Shown here: one piece after another, positions 6,901-13,508 of the stretch
Layout of the letters: every line of letters starts with the position of its first letter
How positions within the stretch are numbered: position 1 is the first letter of the stretch
Program-made: the position numbers and the translations under genes
Assembly: GCA_905221605.1 (NCBI GenBank)
Contig: CAJNDS010001418.1
Coordinates: 1 to 19,622 of the forward strand
Source: Symbiodinium natans
Lineage: Eukaryota > Sar > Dinophyceae > Suessiales > Symbiodiniaceae
Reading direction: 5' to 3'
Length of the DNA: 19,622 bases
Notes under the pieces: model-generated
Database searches by the model: none
The model's input: only the letters and a program-made list of their open reading frames with translations
What the model was told of the DNA's origin: nothing

Positions 6901-9900
6901 GGCGTGAGGTCCTCGCCCGAGCGCACGTCCGGGAGGGGAACGACTGGAGAGGGCTGTGGCGCAGCCGCGGCGCTATCTGCACCCGCAGTGGCCGGAAAGC
7001 TTTCAACTGCAGCGGTGCACAGCTCTTCTGCGCCCCTCAGACCAAGGTCCTGGAGCGATGCGCAGAAGGCCGCCCCTATGAGGTTGTAGTCGGCTTGCGC
7101 GCGCTCAACGTGCTTGTGCTGCACTGCGCCTAACGCATCCGGCCTACTACACCTCAAACCTACCGATTCTAAGCTGAAATCGGCGAGCCACAGGGCCCCG
7201 CTCTCAACGAGGTTGCCACGGCCACTGGCCCGCGCGAACTGGCACATGTCAGCCCGCACGAAAGCCCAAGGCCAGCGTGGCTCTGCGAGCGTCCCAAACA
7301 AGGCGCCCCACTCCTCTAGCCGCCAAGGTTCCCACTCGCCTTTTTGCGCCTGCAAACGCAGCGCGACGTGGGCGCCCGCGCGCGTGCGTTCCTGCGCACA
7401 CCGGACGACTAGCTGGAGGAAAGCCCGGGGCACACTCTTGCCCTCAAGCCCAATCACGAGCACCTTCGGCTCTGTGCGCAGAACAGCGCCGCTAATGGCC
7501 TCTAAGTGCTCTTCTGCGGCCAGGTTCCAGGTGATCCCGTAGGCCTGCTTGCCTTGCACAAAAGCGGGAACAACCCTGTACCCGTGCCTCCTAGCCGCGT
7601 CGGAAACGACCGCGTCACCCCAAGCAACCTCTAAGACATCGGCAACCCCACCAAGGAAATACTGCCGGAACCAACTCTCGACAGCACCCGACTCTGGGGA
7701 AGCCCTAGGCTGCAACGCGCGGGGTTCCGCGACCAAGAGGTCCGCGAGGGCCTCTTGGATCGAGAGCACACTCGTGCCGGCACGAGACGCTCGCTCGAGG
7801 GTCCTGTCCTGCAACGAATACGCCCCCTTGTCCAACTTTCTGGCCGAGGCTGCAGCAAGCACGCCGTCGCGGTTTAGGTCGATCTTGGAAATGATTTCCT
7901 TAACGGAAACCGCTTCGTGGGCCGGACGGGTCCCTTCTGAAAGCGTGAGCGCTCCGTCCTCGGCGATAAATGCAAGCCGCCATTTGACGCGAACCCCGCT
8001 GGCGTCGGGGAGATAGCGGTGGACGCCGACCTGCGCACGGGCCGCATCCACCTGCGTGACCCGTCCTAACCTGCACACCTTCGGGCCTCCACCTACACCC
8101 CGATAGGCGATGCGGTCGCCAAGGCGGAGGACGAAGTCCCTCCCGCGCCTGGTCAGCGTGAACTCCACCTGCTTGGCGTCGCCTTGAACCTGCTGCCCTA
8201 AGCTGGGGCGAGACAAGTCGTCCCCGCCGGTTCCATCGTCCTCAAAGACGACCGGCTCGCGGGATTCCGCGCCATCTGCATCCGCAGGGACAAGAATGCA
8301 GCAGTCTTCTGCGTGCGCCTCCATCGGGCCGCGCCGGGCGGAAGAAGTACCCCCCGACTCCATCGACACGGGCTCCAAGGTGAGCCTGTGGCCCTTGACT
8401 TCCAACACGCGCCAGGGGCCGGTCAGACCCGGTTTCCAAGGCACACGCCCCGCCCCCTCTGAACGGGCCCTCGGAGCGTTCCAGACCACTCGGTCGCCTG
8501 GTTTAAGGTCCACAGTGCGCCTATGACGGTTTGCAAGTTTCGCCCGCGCTTCTGAAGACCGCGTCCAGTGCTCTCGGACCGCAGCAGCTAGCTCCGAGAA
8601 CTGTTTGAACTGGCTCCGAGCCCAATCAGAGATGGGTTCAAACTGCAAGGCGTCTCGCAGGACGTCCTTTTCAAGTGGTAGAGCGAGCGACCAGCTCCGC
8701 TCTAGGTCCCTCGGGGTATACCCGTGGGGTCCCGGAGTGTTGTCTATGACGTACTCCGCCACCACGAGCCAATCCGACCAAGCTTCGGAAAGGGAGGCGC
8801 CGACTTGTCTGACGACCGCCCCCAGCACCTTTTGAACTTCTTGGTGGACTCGCTCGTTTGCGCCCAACTCACAAGGCCTCAAGGGCGCGCTAAACCGCCA
8901 CTCGGTCCCAAGCATCGCGCTGAGTTCTGCCATGAGCGCGTTCTTGAACTCTGGCCCTCTGTCCGACCTGATGAGGCTCGGGATCGTCCTGCTGCGAAGC
9001 ACACAGCGCACGAACGCCCTCCTGACTTCCGCATGAGTCAGAGACCTCATCGGCTCGAGGAGGACAGCATGACTGAGGCAATCGAAGTACGTAAGCGAGT
9101 ACCTATGCCCCTCCCTGTCCTCTCGGTTCGGACCCTCACAGTCCACGCTGACTTCCTGCCAGCATGTCTCGGCGCCACACTTGACCGCACGAGCTTCAAC
9201 CTTCGTCGGTCGAGAGCGGCCTTTAATGCAGGCGAGACACTTGGCGACCCAGGTCCGCACATCTTTCTCCAAATCGGGCCACCAGACTGCCCTCTCCAGC
9301 AGCTTGATGGTAACCTCGGCAGACCTATGGGCCCCAAGGACTCCACAGTGGACTGAATTGTAGCAGGCGCGGCGCCAGGTCACCCCATTCGCGCCCGCAG
9401 CCCCGTTGGGAACCACTGGGACGACGACGGTTTGACCCGTCCTGAGGGTCACCTCGCGCTCCAGCAACCCGTCTCCGGATATCACCATCGGCGGCTCCGG
9501 CTTGCGAATCGAGCCCGCCAATGAGGGATCGCGCCGCTGGCCCTCGTACCACGCCGTACGAAGGGATCCCGTGACTCGGAACTCCGAAATGTTCGCCGCG
9601 TCCCTCGCCTCGACCGCAAGCTGTTCGCGACGATTTTCGTCCTCCCCCGCGGCCAGGCTCAAAGACGGAACACCGCCCTTAAACTCGACCTTGACCTTGG
9701 TTGAGGAATGGTCCCAAATGCACAGGATGGGGCTATGGCTGACGAGCTCTAGAACCACAGCAGGGCCCTTGTGCTCCTCACCCATAAACGCCAAAACTCT
9801 ACCCTTCAGCTTGCACTCATTGGCATTCTTCCCGCGACTGATAGCGCCCGCGGTCCAATGCCCTTCTACGCCCTCATTGGACGCAGAGAATTGAGCAAGG

Positions 9901-12900
9901 ACCCTTGACGCCTGCCGGGTAGAACCGCGGGGATCCGAGGCTTCTCCGGTTGCCCGCCAGCCAATGACCTGAGTAACCCTACCCACAAGGGCTATCAGCT
10001 TGCCGAAGGAGGGGTCTAAGGCAACCTCTTTGCCCTTAGACCTCCAGAGCACTTCGCACTGCTCATTCACGACATGTCTGTGGCCGTGCCAGTTCACCAC
10101 TGACGACCAATGCACGACGATGTCGCCCTGAACCGCATCCAGGGGCGAGCAGTTGTGCCCCGCCACCACAGCACCATCTTCTCTAACCACCCATGTGGTC
10201 CAGTAAGGCTTCACATCGCCCCACTTGGAAAGATCCTTGTGCTGGGAGCCGAGGCTGAGCTTCATGGAATGGCTCTTCTTCCATATCTTCCCACTCAGCA
10301 TGCCATATGCTGTGGGAACTGGAGCATCCTTGGGCGTAGTCCTGAACCCTACCGCCCATTGCTGGATGGTTGAGGACCTAACCCTAAACAAACCTCCTGT
10401 CCTATCCAAGGTTGCAAGGACGGAGTTGACCTCTAGGCCCACCTCATGGGCCTCAAGGTCGCCCTCAAGCGGAGGTTCGGGCTCCTCCCGCTCGGCTATC
10501 TCCACCGAGGTATCGACTGCCTCTTTCTCGATGCAGGCGGGGCAGCGAGAAAACAGGTAGGTCCGCTTGCCGCAGATGCATAGACCCTCATGGTCCCAGA
10601 GGGGTCGTGACGGTTCGTCCAGCATCCCTCTAATGCTGGCATCATCGATGGAACGAACCGCGTCCAGCCTCAAGGACCGCAGAACCTCCGCCCCCAATGC
10701 CTGCTTCCCTACGATCCCAAAACCTCGCAGGGGAGGCTCCGGAAAATCCTTCTTGAGTTCCGGACAAGCCTCGGCCACTTCCAAGTGGCCTTGCTGCGTG
10801 CGCCAAAGGCGTGGCCGCACCGCCCAGATAGCCTTGATGCCTGCCCAAGCCTCTCCTACAGCCCTAGCTTCTTTGCGCTGCAGGTTCCTTGCTTGGAGCG
10901 TGAGCTCAACAACCAAAGGCCACCTAAGGACGGCTGTGACCAGCCCGCCTTGTCCAAGTCCTACGAGGAACTGCGGACGAAACCCCGAAGCTTCCCTAAG
11001 AACCTTGGCACACGAAGTGAGCAAGTCGACCCTGATCCGCTTGATCTTCTTGGTCCCTGCGAGCCTGCCGGCCCCGCAATCGAAATGCGAGGCAAGCCCG
11101 TCGGTATCCTCAAACGGACCCCAACAACCCCTGACAGCCACAGAAACTCCAGGGAGGCTCGCTTGGAAGACGCGCCTGATCTCAGTCAGCTCTGCGTCCT
11201 GCTCTTTCCAACGCGCGTAGTCAAAGACAACCATGACGCGCACCGGAAGGGCCGCGACGACGCACATCGGCACAGCCGCGGCCTGGACACGGCCCGCAGG
11301 CTCTGGGACGGCGTCGTTGCCGACCGCCCAGGGCACTGGTCCGTCACCCTCAGTACCCTCTCCGAGGTACTGGTCCAGGTCGAATCCTCGGAGTTGGCCC
11401 GAAAGGCCCTCGAGGTCTTTCGTCCTCGCCGCAAGGAGCGCATCCCGATCTTTGGGATTGCGGCTAAAACTGTCACCCAGCGTCGCTGAGCGACCGCTAA
11501 GGCTCCTTATTTCGGACCCATCCATAAGGATTTCTGCAACCCACCGGACGAGCTTCGGATCCATTCCGATGTCCGATGTTTGCGCTCGGGTAAGGTTGGC
11601 ATGATCTGTCCAACACAGAGTCCGAATAGAGCCAAACATGCGGCGTGTCGCCCGCTTTACCTCGAGCTGGGCAAACGCCTCCTGTATCAAGGGCGGCCAG
11701 TTCTGCTGCGCGGGGGTCAGGCTCTTTGAGTGCGTCATAAGCACCTTGAGCTGACTCAAGTCACGCGTCATCTGCACGACGCTGCCCCCTACCGCGATGC
11801 CCGACGCATCCGCGATCTGCTCAAGGGGACACGACCCATCCGCAGCAGAGGCCTCATCGAAGGTAGCCAAATTGATGCGGTTCTGCATCATGCGCTTAAT
11901 CGCTTTAAAGGCTTTGCAACCCTCGGTGGCGGCTGAGCCCAGCCCGCCTTCAGGAAAGACGGCGCCTGGCTTCTGCCACTGCCCTAAAATCTTGGCTGCG
12001 TGCCCATACTCAACAGGCAGGTAGCCGCGCAACCAGTTTGCGCAACCCAAAAATTGCTGAATGTGAAGCTTCTCCCAGAGCGGGGGAAAGTCAATCACCG
12101 CCTGACAACGCTCTTCGTCAGGCGAACTCCCGTCCCGCCCAATGTTGTGTCCCAAGAGCTTGCCTTTGGAGACACAAACTTCGGCCTTACTGATCCCAAA
12201 GGAGAACCCAAACAAGATTGACTTATCTAGGAAACCCTCTAAGGAAACGAGGTGGTCGAGGAGGTGCGGGCACGCTTTAGGGTGCCGGGCGCGCATATCT
12301 GCCGCGAGCTTCTCATAATAGTAGTCCGTTGGAGGCTCTTCGATCATCTTCTCGATGTCCCAGCTCTCCACGATATGATAGCTCGGGCAGCGCGCCGTAT
12401 CGACCGCGTCTGCTGGGCGCACAGCGTCACTTGCGCCTCTCCCAGCAGTGGCCGATCCCTCACGCCAGCCAGCCCAGCGTGGCCCCTTGCGCGTCCTAAA
12501 GACCGCGAGGCGTTCGGTGACTGGAACCTCATCGCTGCACGCAACGCTTTCCGCCACACGCAAATCCCTCGTGTCCCAGAGACGCCACGCCTCACCTACG
12601 CGCTGAAGCAAGCACGTTTCGTAAGGCGCCTTCTCGACCGCCAGAGTCCCAAGGTCCTTCTGCGCAGGGCGCCTACCCCACACAGACGCGTAACCACCTG
12701 GCGCCTCCCACCAGCTGTCGGCGCTTGGAAGGTGGTCCAAACAAGTAAGCACCCCAGGCTCCTCAACAGGGCGCCCAACCGGGCCGCTCCCGCTCCACGC
12801 TGAAGCGAGAACAGTCACCGCAGCAAGGACCGATAACACACCGATCCTGGCGCCGGTACGCAGCCGCCCAAAGGACCGCGCACACGAGGAACAACCTTGG

Positions 12901-13508
12901 AAGCTTCTTGCCGCGGCCCTGGACGCGGACCCGCATGCAAAGCACGGGTCGTGGTCAACCGAGGCAACGGCGACCCCACAATCCGCACATGCCTGCGGAG
13001 ACGGCTCCGACTCGAACACCGTCTCAACCGCGCCACAACCACAGGCCGCAGTGCTAACGAGGCCGGAACGCACTTCCGCAACAACCTCGCCCGGCTGGAG
13101 AGAGTGATCGCACTCTTGGGCTGCGAGCAACACAAACCCTTTTCCCTCTCCTGTGGGCCAAAGGCCTGGCACGGCCTCGACCCCGCACTCCACCGGAAGC
13201 ACTACCTCGGACAGGGATCCCTCTGCGGAGACTCCGGGCTCCCGCACGACAGGCACCAGCACCCCGTCGCCTGGCGAGAGCTCGAGAGGCTCCTCCCCGT
13301 CGTAGCGGAGGAGCTCCCGGCTTCCGCCCCCAGGCTCGGTGCATGACGCGTCGTCCAGGCTCGACAACCGCGCCTCGAAGGCGTAGGCCCTGTCCTTCCG
13401 GGTCTTGCTGTGATCCTCGCACCTGGGCATCCTGATTCCCAGCGTGTCGAGGACGTGAAAGTCGGGACCCGGCCTGAAGCCCAGGCCCATCCTTCCGGCG
13501 CAGTCCAA
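3855..13508 (-). CDS. Giant Pol-type polyprotein frame with permuted reverse transcriptase and Tpt1 domain
   Basis: This is one uninterrupted frame of about 3,217 codons on the minus strand. The TTG at 13508 is not a true start: protease coding carries on from the Gag frame by a +1 shift at about 13.52 kb. Domains by residue from 13508: end of retropepsin (1-25); a beta-rich post-protease stretch; Cys-rich region (about 152-210) and membrane helix (about 222-239); RT thumb/connection and RNase H (about 405-686); alpha/beta-hydrolase-like domain (about 757-905); zinc ribbon (about 975-992); integrase (about 1382-1710); a linker; methyltransferase-like domain (about 1954-2160); RT fingers and palm with YVDD (about 2317-2537); an unconserved-looking spacer (about 2540-2740); Tpt1/KptA (from 2742); and an acidic disordered tail. 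Usual gypsy Pol is about 1,000-1,500 residues in the order PR-RT-RH-INT, so both size and order are unusual. Residues after about 3918 in genomic position are shadow. Alternatively the Tpt1 part is a separate gene that happens to share the frame. Confidence 0.85.
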   Translation of the reverse strand: MDCAGRMGLGFRPGPDFHVLDTLGIRMPRCEDHSKTRKDRAYAFEARLSSLDDASCTEPGGGSRELLRYDGEEPLELSPGDGVLVPVVREPGVSAEGSLSEVVLPVECGVEAVPGLWPTGEGKGFVLLAAQECDHSLQPGEVVAEVRSGLVSTAACGCGAVETVFESEPSPQACADCGVAVASVDHDPCFACGSASRAAARSFQGCSSCARSFGRLRTGARIGVLSVLAAVTVLASAWSGSGPVGRPVEEPGVLTCLDHLPSADSWWEAPGGYASVWGRRPAQKDLGTLAVEKAPYETCLLQRVGEAWRLWDTRDLRVAESVACSDEVPVTERLAVFRTRKGPRWAGWREGSATAGRGASDAVRPADAVDTARCPSYHIVESWDIEKMIEEPPTDYYYEKLAADMRARHPKACPHLLDHLVSLEGFLDKSILFGFSFGISKAEVCVSKGKLLGHNIGRDGSSPDEERCQAVIDFPPLWEKLHIQQFLGCANWLRGYLPVEYGHAAKILGQWQKPGAVFPEGGLGSAATEGCKAFKAIKRMMQNRINLATFDEASAADGSCPLEQIADASGIAVGGSVVQMTRDLSQLKVLMTHSKSLTPAQQNWPPLIQEAFAQLEVKRATRRMFGSIRTLCWTDHANLTRAQTSDIGMDPKLVRWVAEILMDGSEIRSLSGRSATLGDSFSRNPKDRDALLAARTKDLEGLSGQLRGFDLDQYLGEGTEGDGPVPWAVGNDAVPEPAGRVQAAAVPMCVVAALPVRVMVVFDYARWKEQDAELTEIRRVFQASLPGVSVAVRGCWGPFEDTDGLASHFDCGAGRLAGTKKIKRIRVDLLTSCAKVLREASGFRPQFLVGLGQGGLVTAVLRWPLVVELTLQARNLQRKEARAVGEAWAGIKAIWAVRPRLWRTQQGHLEVAEACPELKKDFPEPPLRGFGIVGKQALGAEVLRSLRLDAVRSIDDASIRGMLDEPSRPLWDHEGLCICGKRTYLFSRCPACIEKEAVDTSVEIAEREEPEPPLEGDLEAHEVGLEVNSVLATLDRTGGLFRVRSSTIQQWAVGFRTTPKDAPVPTAYGMLSGKIWKKSHSMKLSLGSQHKDLSKWGDVKPYWTTWVVREDGAVVAGHNCSPLDAVQGDIVVHWSSVVNWHGHRHVVNEQCEVLWRSKGKEVALDPSFGKLIALVGRVTQVIGWRATGEASDPRGSTRQASRVLAQFSASNEGVEGHWTAGAISRGKNANECKLKGRVLAFMGEEHKGPAVVLELVSHSPILCIWDHSSTKVKVEFKGGVPSLSLAAGEDENRREQLAVEARDAANISEFRVTGSLRTAWYEGQRRDPSLAGSIRKPEPPMVISGDGLLEREVTLRTGQTVVVPVVPNGAAGANGVTWRRACYNSVHCGVLGAHRSAEVTIKLLERAVWWPDLEKDVRTWVAKCLACIKGRSRPTKVEARAVKCGAETCWQEVSVDCEGPNREDREGHRYSLTYFDCLSHAVLLEPMRSLTHAEVRRAFVRCVLRSRTIPSLIRSDRGPEFKNALMAELSAMLGTEWRFSAPLRPCELGANERVHQEVQKVLGAVVRQVGASLSEAWSDWLVVAEYVIDNTPGPHGYTPRDLERSWSLALPLEKDVLRDALQFEPISDWARSQFKQFSELAAAVREHWTRSSEARAKLANRHRRTVDLKPGDRVVWNAPRARSEGAGRVPWKPGLTGPWRVLEVKGHRLTLEPVSMESGGTSSARRGPMEAHAEDCCILVPADADGAESREPVVFEDDGTGGDDLSRPSLGQQVQGDAKQVEFTLTRRGRDFVLRLGDRIAYRGVGGGPKVCRLGRVTQVDAARAQVGVHRYLPDASGVRVKWRLAFIAEDGALTLSEGTRPAHEAVSVKEIISKIDLNRDGVLAAASARKLDKGAYSLQDRTLERASRAGTSVLSIQEALADLLVAEPRALQPRASPESGAVESWFRQYFLGGVADVLEVAWGDAVVSDAARRHGYRVVPAFVQGKQAYGITWNLAAEEHLEAISGAVLRTEPKVLVIGLEGKSVPRAFLQLVVRCAQERTRAGAHVALRLQAQKGEWEPWRLEEWGALFGTLAEPRWPWAFVRADMCQFARASGRGNLVESGALWLADFSLESVGLRCSRPDALGAVQHKHVERAQADYNLIGAAFCASLQDLGLRGAEELCTAAVESFPATAGADSAAAAPQPSPVVPLPDVRSGEDLTPAERAELDKEVDKYAAEKEAFWRTKADAKDWDSVRADLEVYALAGEKVAEDPRRTEAYRDLVWSGLKIEPGPTRPGLTDADIAAVREVIRRKAAGFWVEDTTRTTVRKFAHDCIPTGPPVSSQPHSLRGESAQWVDDKLEEECKRGQLIRGSSAWGSAPFPTKEMPSYKRHRKRRLVVDYRRVNARIKRSTYYCRRGSDVLAAAVGSVWYTFVDAVSGFNQIRNTKRAREVLAIVARSGKYLPVGLTFGPINGPDDFNFVVDRAYAPGRGRRLKYTKEWIAYVDDLTVRTGRVIDGQFFTDAQAEGAVREACAKGAVAAPQSASSALEALGVRGAHNSKRANHDAARSDQNHPTRVLMLRMLGLFGCFCVQGGCFWGGPFPRSPVCGQKDFSSFVVCSFVRLSRSQCLGSRPRGSVQGESRSRGSLKAQTLRKLPKPPPQRFKCVVEPRVGSPSPRSCLCTAPRCGSRPDRAGATDRSPGPSWSTTRPRCGPCPGRAGAAAYHYCTPAPCSGPCPGRSRARQVSLAHRRSSKAAGLSAAMGGGGSKGRGKSKSPGPKGRKGTPSIDDVQRLLVRCMRHGEGGCRGRFGPGGLYPVDELIEQLGITINQYNQAVAHDANQRKPRLDTSHAGFLRAFQGHSADCGHPMRFMMEGLSETAIDDLIHQYGPAMWHGTDLHVVPSLMQNGLIPGGGPGGRLGVHYVLGHCPTQWEDGRRGFRRGSTCIVEVRLAVLRDAGVPIYAGADGVALTGQIRATGISRIWALPKGSPVYSDLIAELEVDRLVQRVDLRSLGDTSAGPNPPLGRGPKLGTVQASQAAAASSGAASSSTVVLAPAGRVMAAGAAQPVTPPKAAPKAKGRPSGTPRTSIVPAKPKVYPRRNVPGPNVLEPEDSLEEEAAQEAEGVEEDSSSSDLPDTRAPRAAVKVKEDEEPASGAKAESTEEGVLVLGQSVVTSAKEYLARSEALLRAQKLQSRILEVAGTAMVKLEKITKREESLKTAPRGRESGGRGRRRRGRGV
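4387..4406 (+). repeat. Copy of dispersed 20-bp motif
   Basis: GCGGCCATGACACGACCCGC matches the window consensus GCGGCCAGGWCACGGCCCGC at 18 of 20 positions. On the coding strand it reads A-G-R-V-M-A-A within the tail that follows Tpt1. Confidence 0.55.
4611..5216 (-). other. Tpt1/KptA RNA 2'-phosphotransferase domain
   Basis: Tpt1 enzymes remove an internal RNA 2'-phosphate using NAD+, the last step of plant/fungal-type tRNA splicing; some also ADP-ribosylate 5'-phosphorylated RNA or DNA ends. Both lobes are visible, numbered from the Met at 5283-5285. The N-terminal winged-helix lobe has RH at residues 38-39, LYPVDELI at 53-60 and RAFQGHS at 94-100. The ADP-ribosyltransferase lobe has WHGTDL at 131-136, RLGVHYVLG at 156-164, a basic GRRGFRRGS patch at 173-181 and ADGVALTG at 203-210, matching the family's NGVWLT-like end. 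The catalytic Arg/His and HGT motifs are present, so the domain looks enzymatically complete. It is unusual to find it in line with a retrotransposon Pol. It could be a captured host gene or an independent downstream gene. Confidence 0.8.
5286..5890. other. Spacer between RT palm and the Tpt1 coding segment
   Basis: The minus-strand Pol frame stays open here. The translation is low-complexity (Arg, Pro, Ser, Cys) with no recognisable domain, and neighbouring frames are also long and open. It contains three copies of the dispersed 20-bp motif (5352-5371, 5415-5434, 5489-5508); the last two share about 37 bp. There is a T5 run on the minus strand (5729-5733). A good Met codon (5283-5285) opens the Tpt1 segment directly after it. 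It may be an intron, an internal leader with its own promoter, or a fast-evolving polyprotein linker. The sequence alone does not decide. Confidence 0.5.
5352..5508 (+). repeat. Cluster of three copies of the dispersed 20-bp motif
   Basis: Copies start at 5352, 5415 and 5489, all in the same orientation. Around the second and third, the flanks CGCTCCCGCGCGG and CGCAGCGGGGC are also shared, giving a 74-bp spacing. The arms GCGGCC and a CC-interrupted partner allow weak self-pairing. This is the densest group of the motif in the window and lies in the least coding-like part of the element. Confidence 0.7.
5900..6560 (-). other. RT fingers and palm (N-terminal half of reverse transcriptase)
   Basis: The order of motifs is that of Ty3/gypsy RT: AQWVDDKLEEECKRGQLI then SAWGSAPFPT (fingers); RRLVVDYRRVN (6361-6390 region, motif with the conserved DYR-N); FVDAVSGFNQIR (catalytic Asp of motif A, codons within 6246-6272); LTFGPINGPDDFNFVVD (FGL-N-P-F-like motif); and IAYVDDLTV with YVDD at 6048-6059. 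All three catalytic Asp are present. After YVDD there is a helix-like stretch and then the similarity stops. The thumb and RNase H that should follow are not here; they are encoded about 6 kb upstream in the same frame, before integrase. Confidence 0.85.
7030..7650 (-). other. Degenerate methyltransferase-like domain
   Basis: The segment starts VADVLEVAWGDAVVSDAARR-HGY, which has the shape of the class I methyltransferase motif I (VLEVFxGxGxLSxAxRxxG) with its glycines partly lost. It goes on to a motif-IV-like strand (KVLVIGLEGKSVPR) that lacks a Pro-Cys or [ND]PP[YF] catalytic motif, and later RADMCQF, which I associate with cytosine-methyltransferase-like modules of large algal and dinoflagellate retroelements. 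It sits between integrase and the RT palm. I infer a methyltransferase-derived domain that has lost catalysis. The similarity is by eye and modest. Confidence 0.4.
8380..9365 (-). other. Retroviral-type integrase (HHCC, DD35E, GPY/F-like)
   Basis: The N-terminal zinc-binding module has H-x6-H-x29-C-x2-C (VHCGVLGAH ... CLAC; 9220-9350). The catalytic core has Asp in VDCEGP (9129-9146), Asp in RSDRGPEF (8947-8967) and Glu in GANERVHQE (8838-8861), with exactly 35 residues between the second Asp and the Glu. The C-terminal part has KPGDRVVW and TGPWRVLEV (about 8401-8426), like the GPY/F module of Ty3/gypsy and gammaretroviral integrases. All catalytic residues are present, so integrase appears intact. 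It acts on the cDNA ends and host DNA. Confidence 0.93.
10530..10586 (-). other. Zinc ribbon between hydrolase-like domain and integrase
   Basis: The motif CICGKRTYLFSRCPAC gives C-x-C-x10-C-x2-C, consistent with a small structural zinc site. A strongly acidic linker (about 10430-10500) follows it. Function unknown. Confidence 0.45.
10790..11240 (-). other. Domain with an alpha/beta-hydrolase-like nucleophile elbow lacking Ser
   Basis: It begins with a hydrophobic strand VMVVFDYARW, then a second strand (VSVAVRG) and FLVGLGQGGLVTAVL (10938-10973). The last has the strand-turn-helix look of a nucleophile elbow, G-x-S-x-G-G, but with Gly in place of Ser. I cannot name the family. It may be an inactive hydrolase-like fold or an unrelated Rossmann-like domain. 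It lies between RNase H and integrase, where standard gypsy elements have only a short linker. Confidence 0.35.
11278..11297 (+). repeat. Copy of dispersed 20-bp motif
   Basis: GCGGCCTGGACACGGCCCGC matches the consensus at 19 of 20 positions. It reads A-G-R-V-Q-A-A in the Pol frame, just after RNase H. Confidence 0.6.
11450..12300 (-). other. RT thumb/connection plus RNase H (C-terminal half of reverse transcriptase)
   Basis: HLLDHLVSL, then FSFGISKAEVCVSKGKLLGHNIGRDG, match the region just after the palm in Ty3/gypsy RT, whose usual form ends in the FLGH-(V/I)-(V/I)-x-x-x-G motif (here 12131-12158). FLGCANWLRGYLP is the LRSFLGLANYYR-type thumb motif. RNase H follows with DASG (about 11800-11816), a Glu in PLIQEAFAQL, TDHANL (about 11599-11619) and the final Asp in GDSFSRNP (about 11457-11480). 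All four acidic residues are present. No fingers or palm precede this block; instead there is the Cys-rich/membrane stretch and a region without RT motifs. Confidence 0.88.
12790..13060 (-). other. Cys-rich segment followed by a hydrophobic helix
   Basis: Four Cys pairs (CGC, CADC, CFAC, CSSC) occur within about 60 residues, then IGVLSVLAAVTVLASAW, long enough for one membrane pass. This sits between the protease and the RT thumb, exactly where the RT fingers and palm belong in gypsy Pol. The Cys pairs suggest one or two zinc ribbons. A near-copy of the dispersed motif with two extra bases is at 12913-12934. No family recognised. Confidence 0.45.

Noticed and set aside
13054-13500. C-terminal part of the Gag frame as extra protein
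   Set aside because: Its Arg/Gly/Ala-rich translation is a shadow of the Pol frame, which continues the protease end and later domains.
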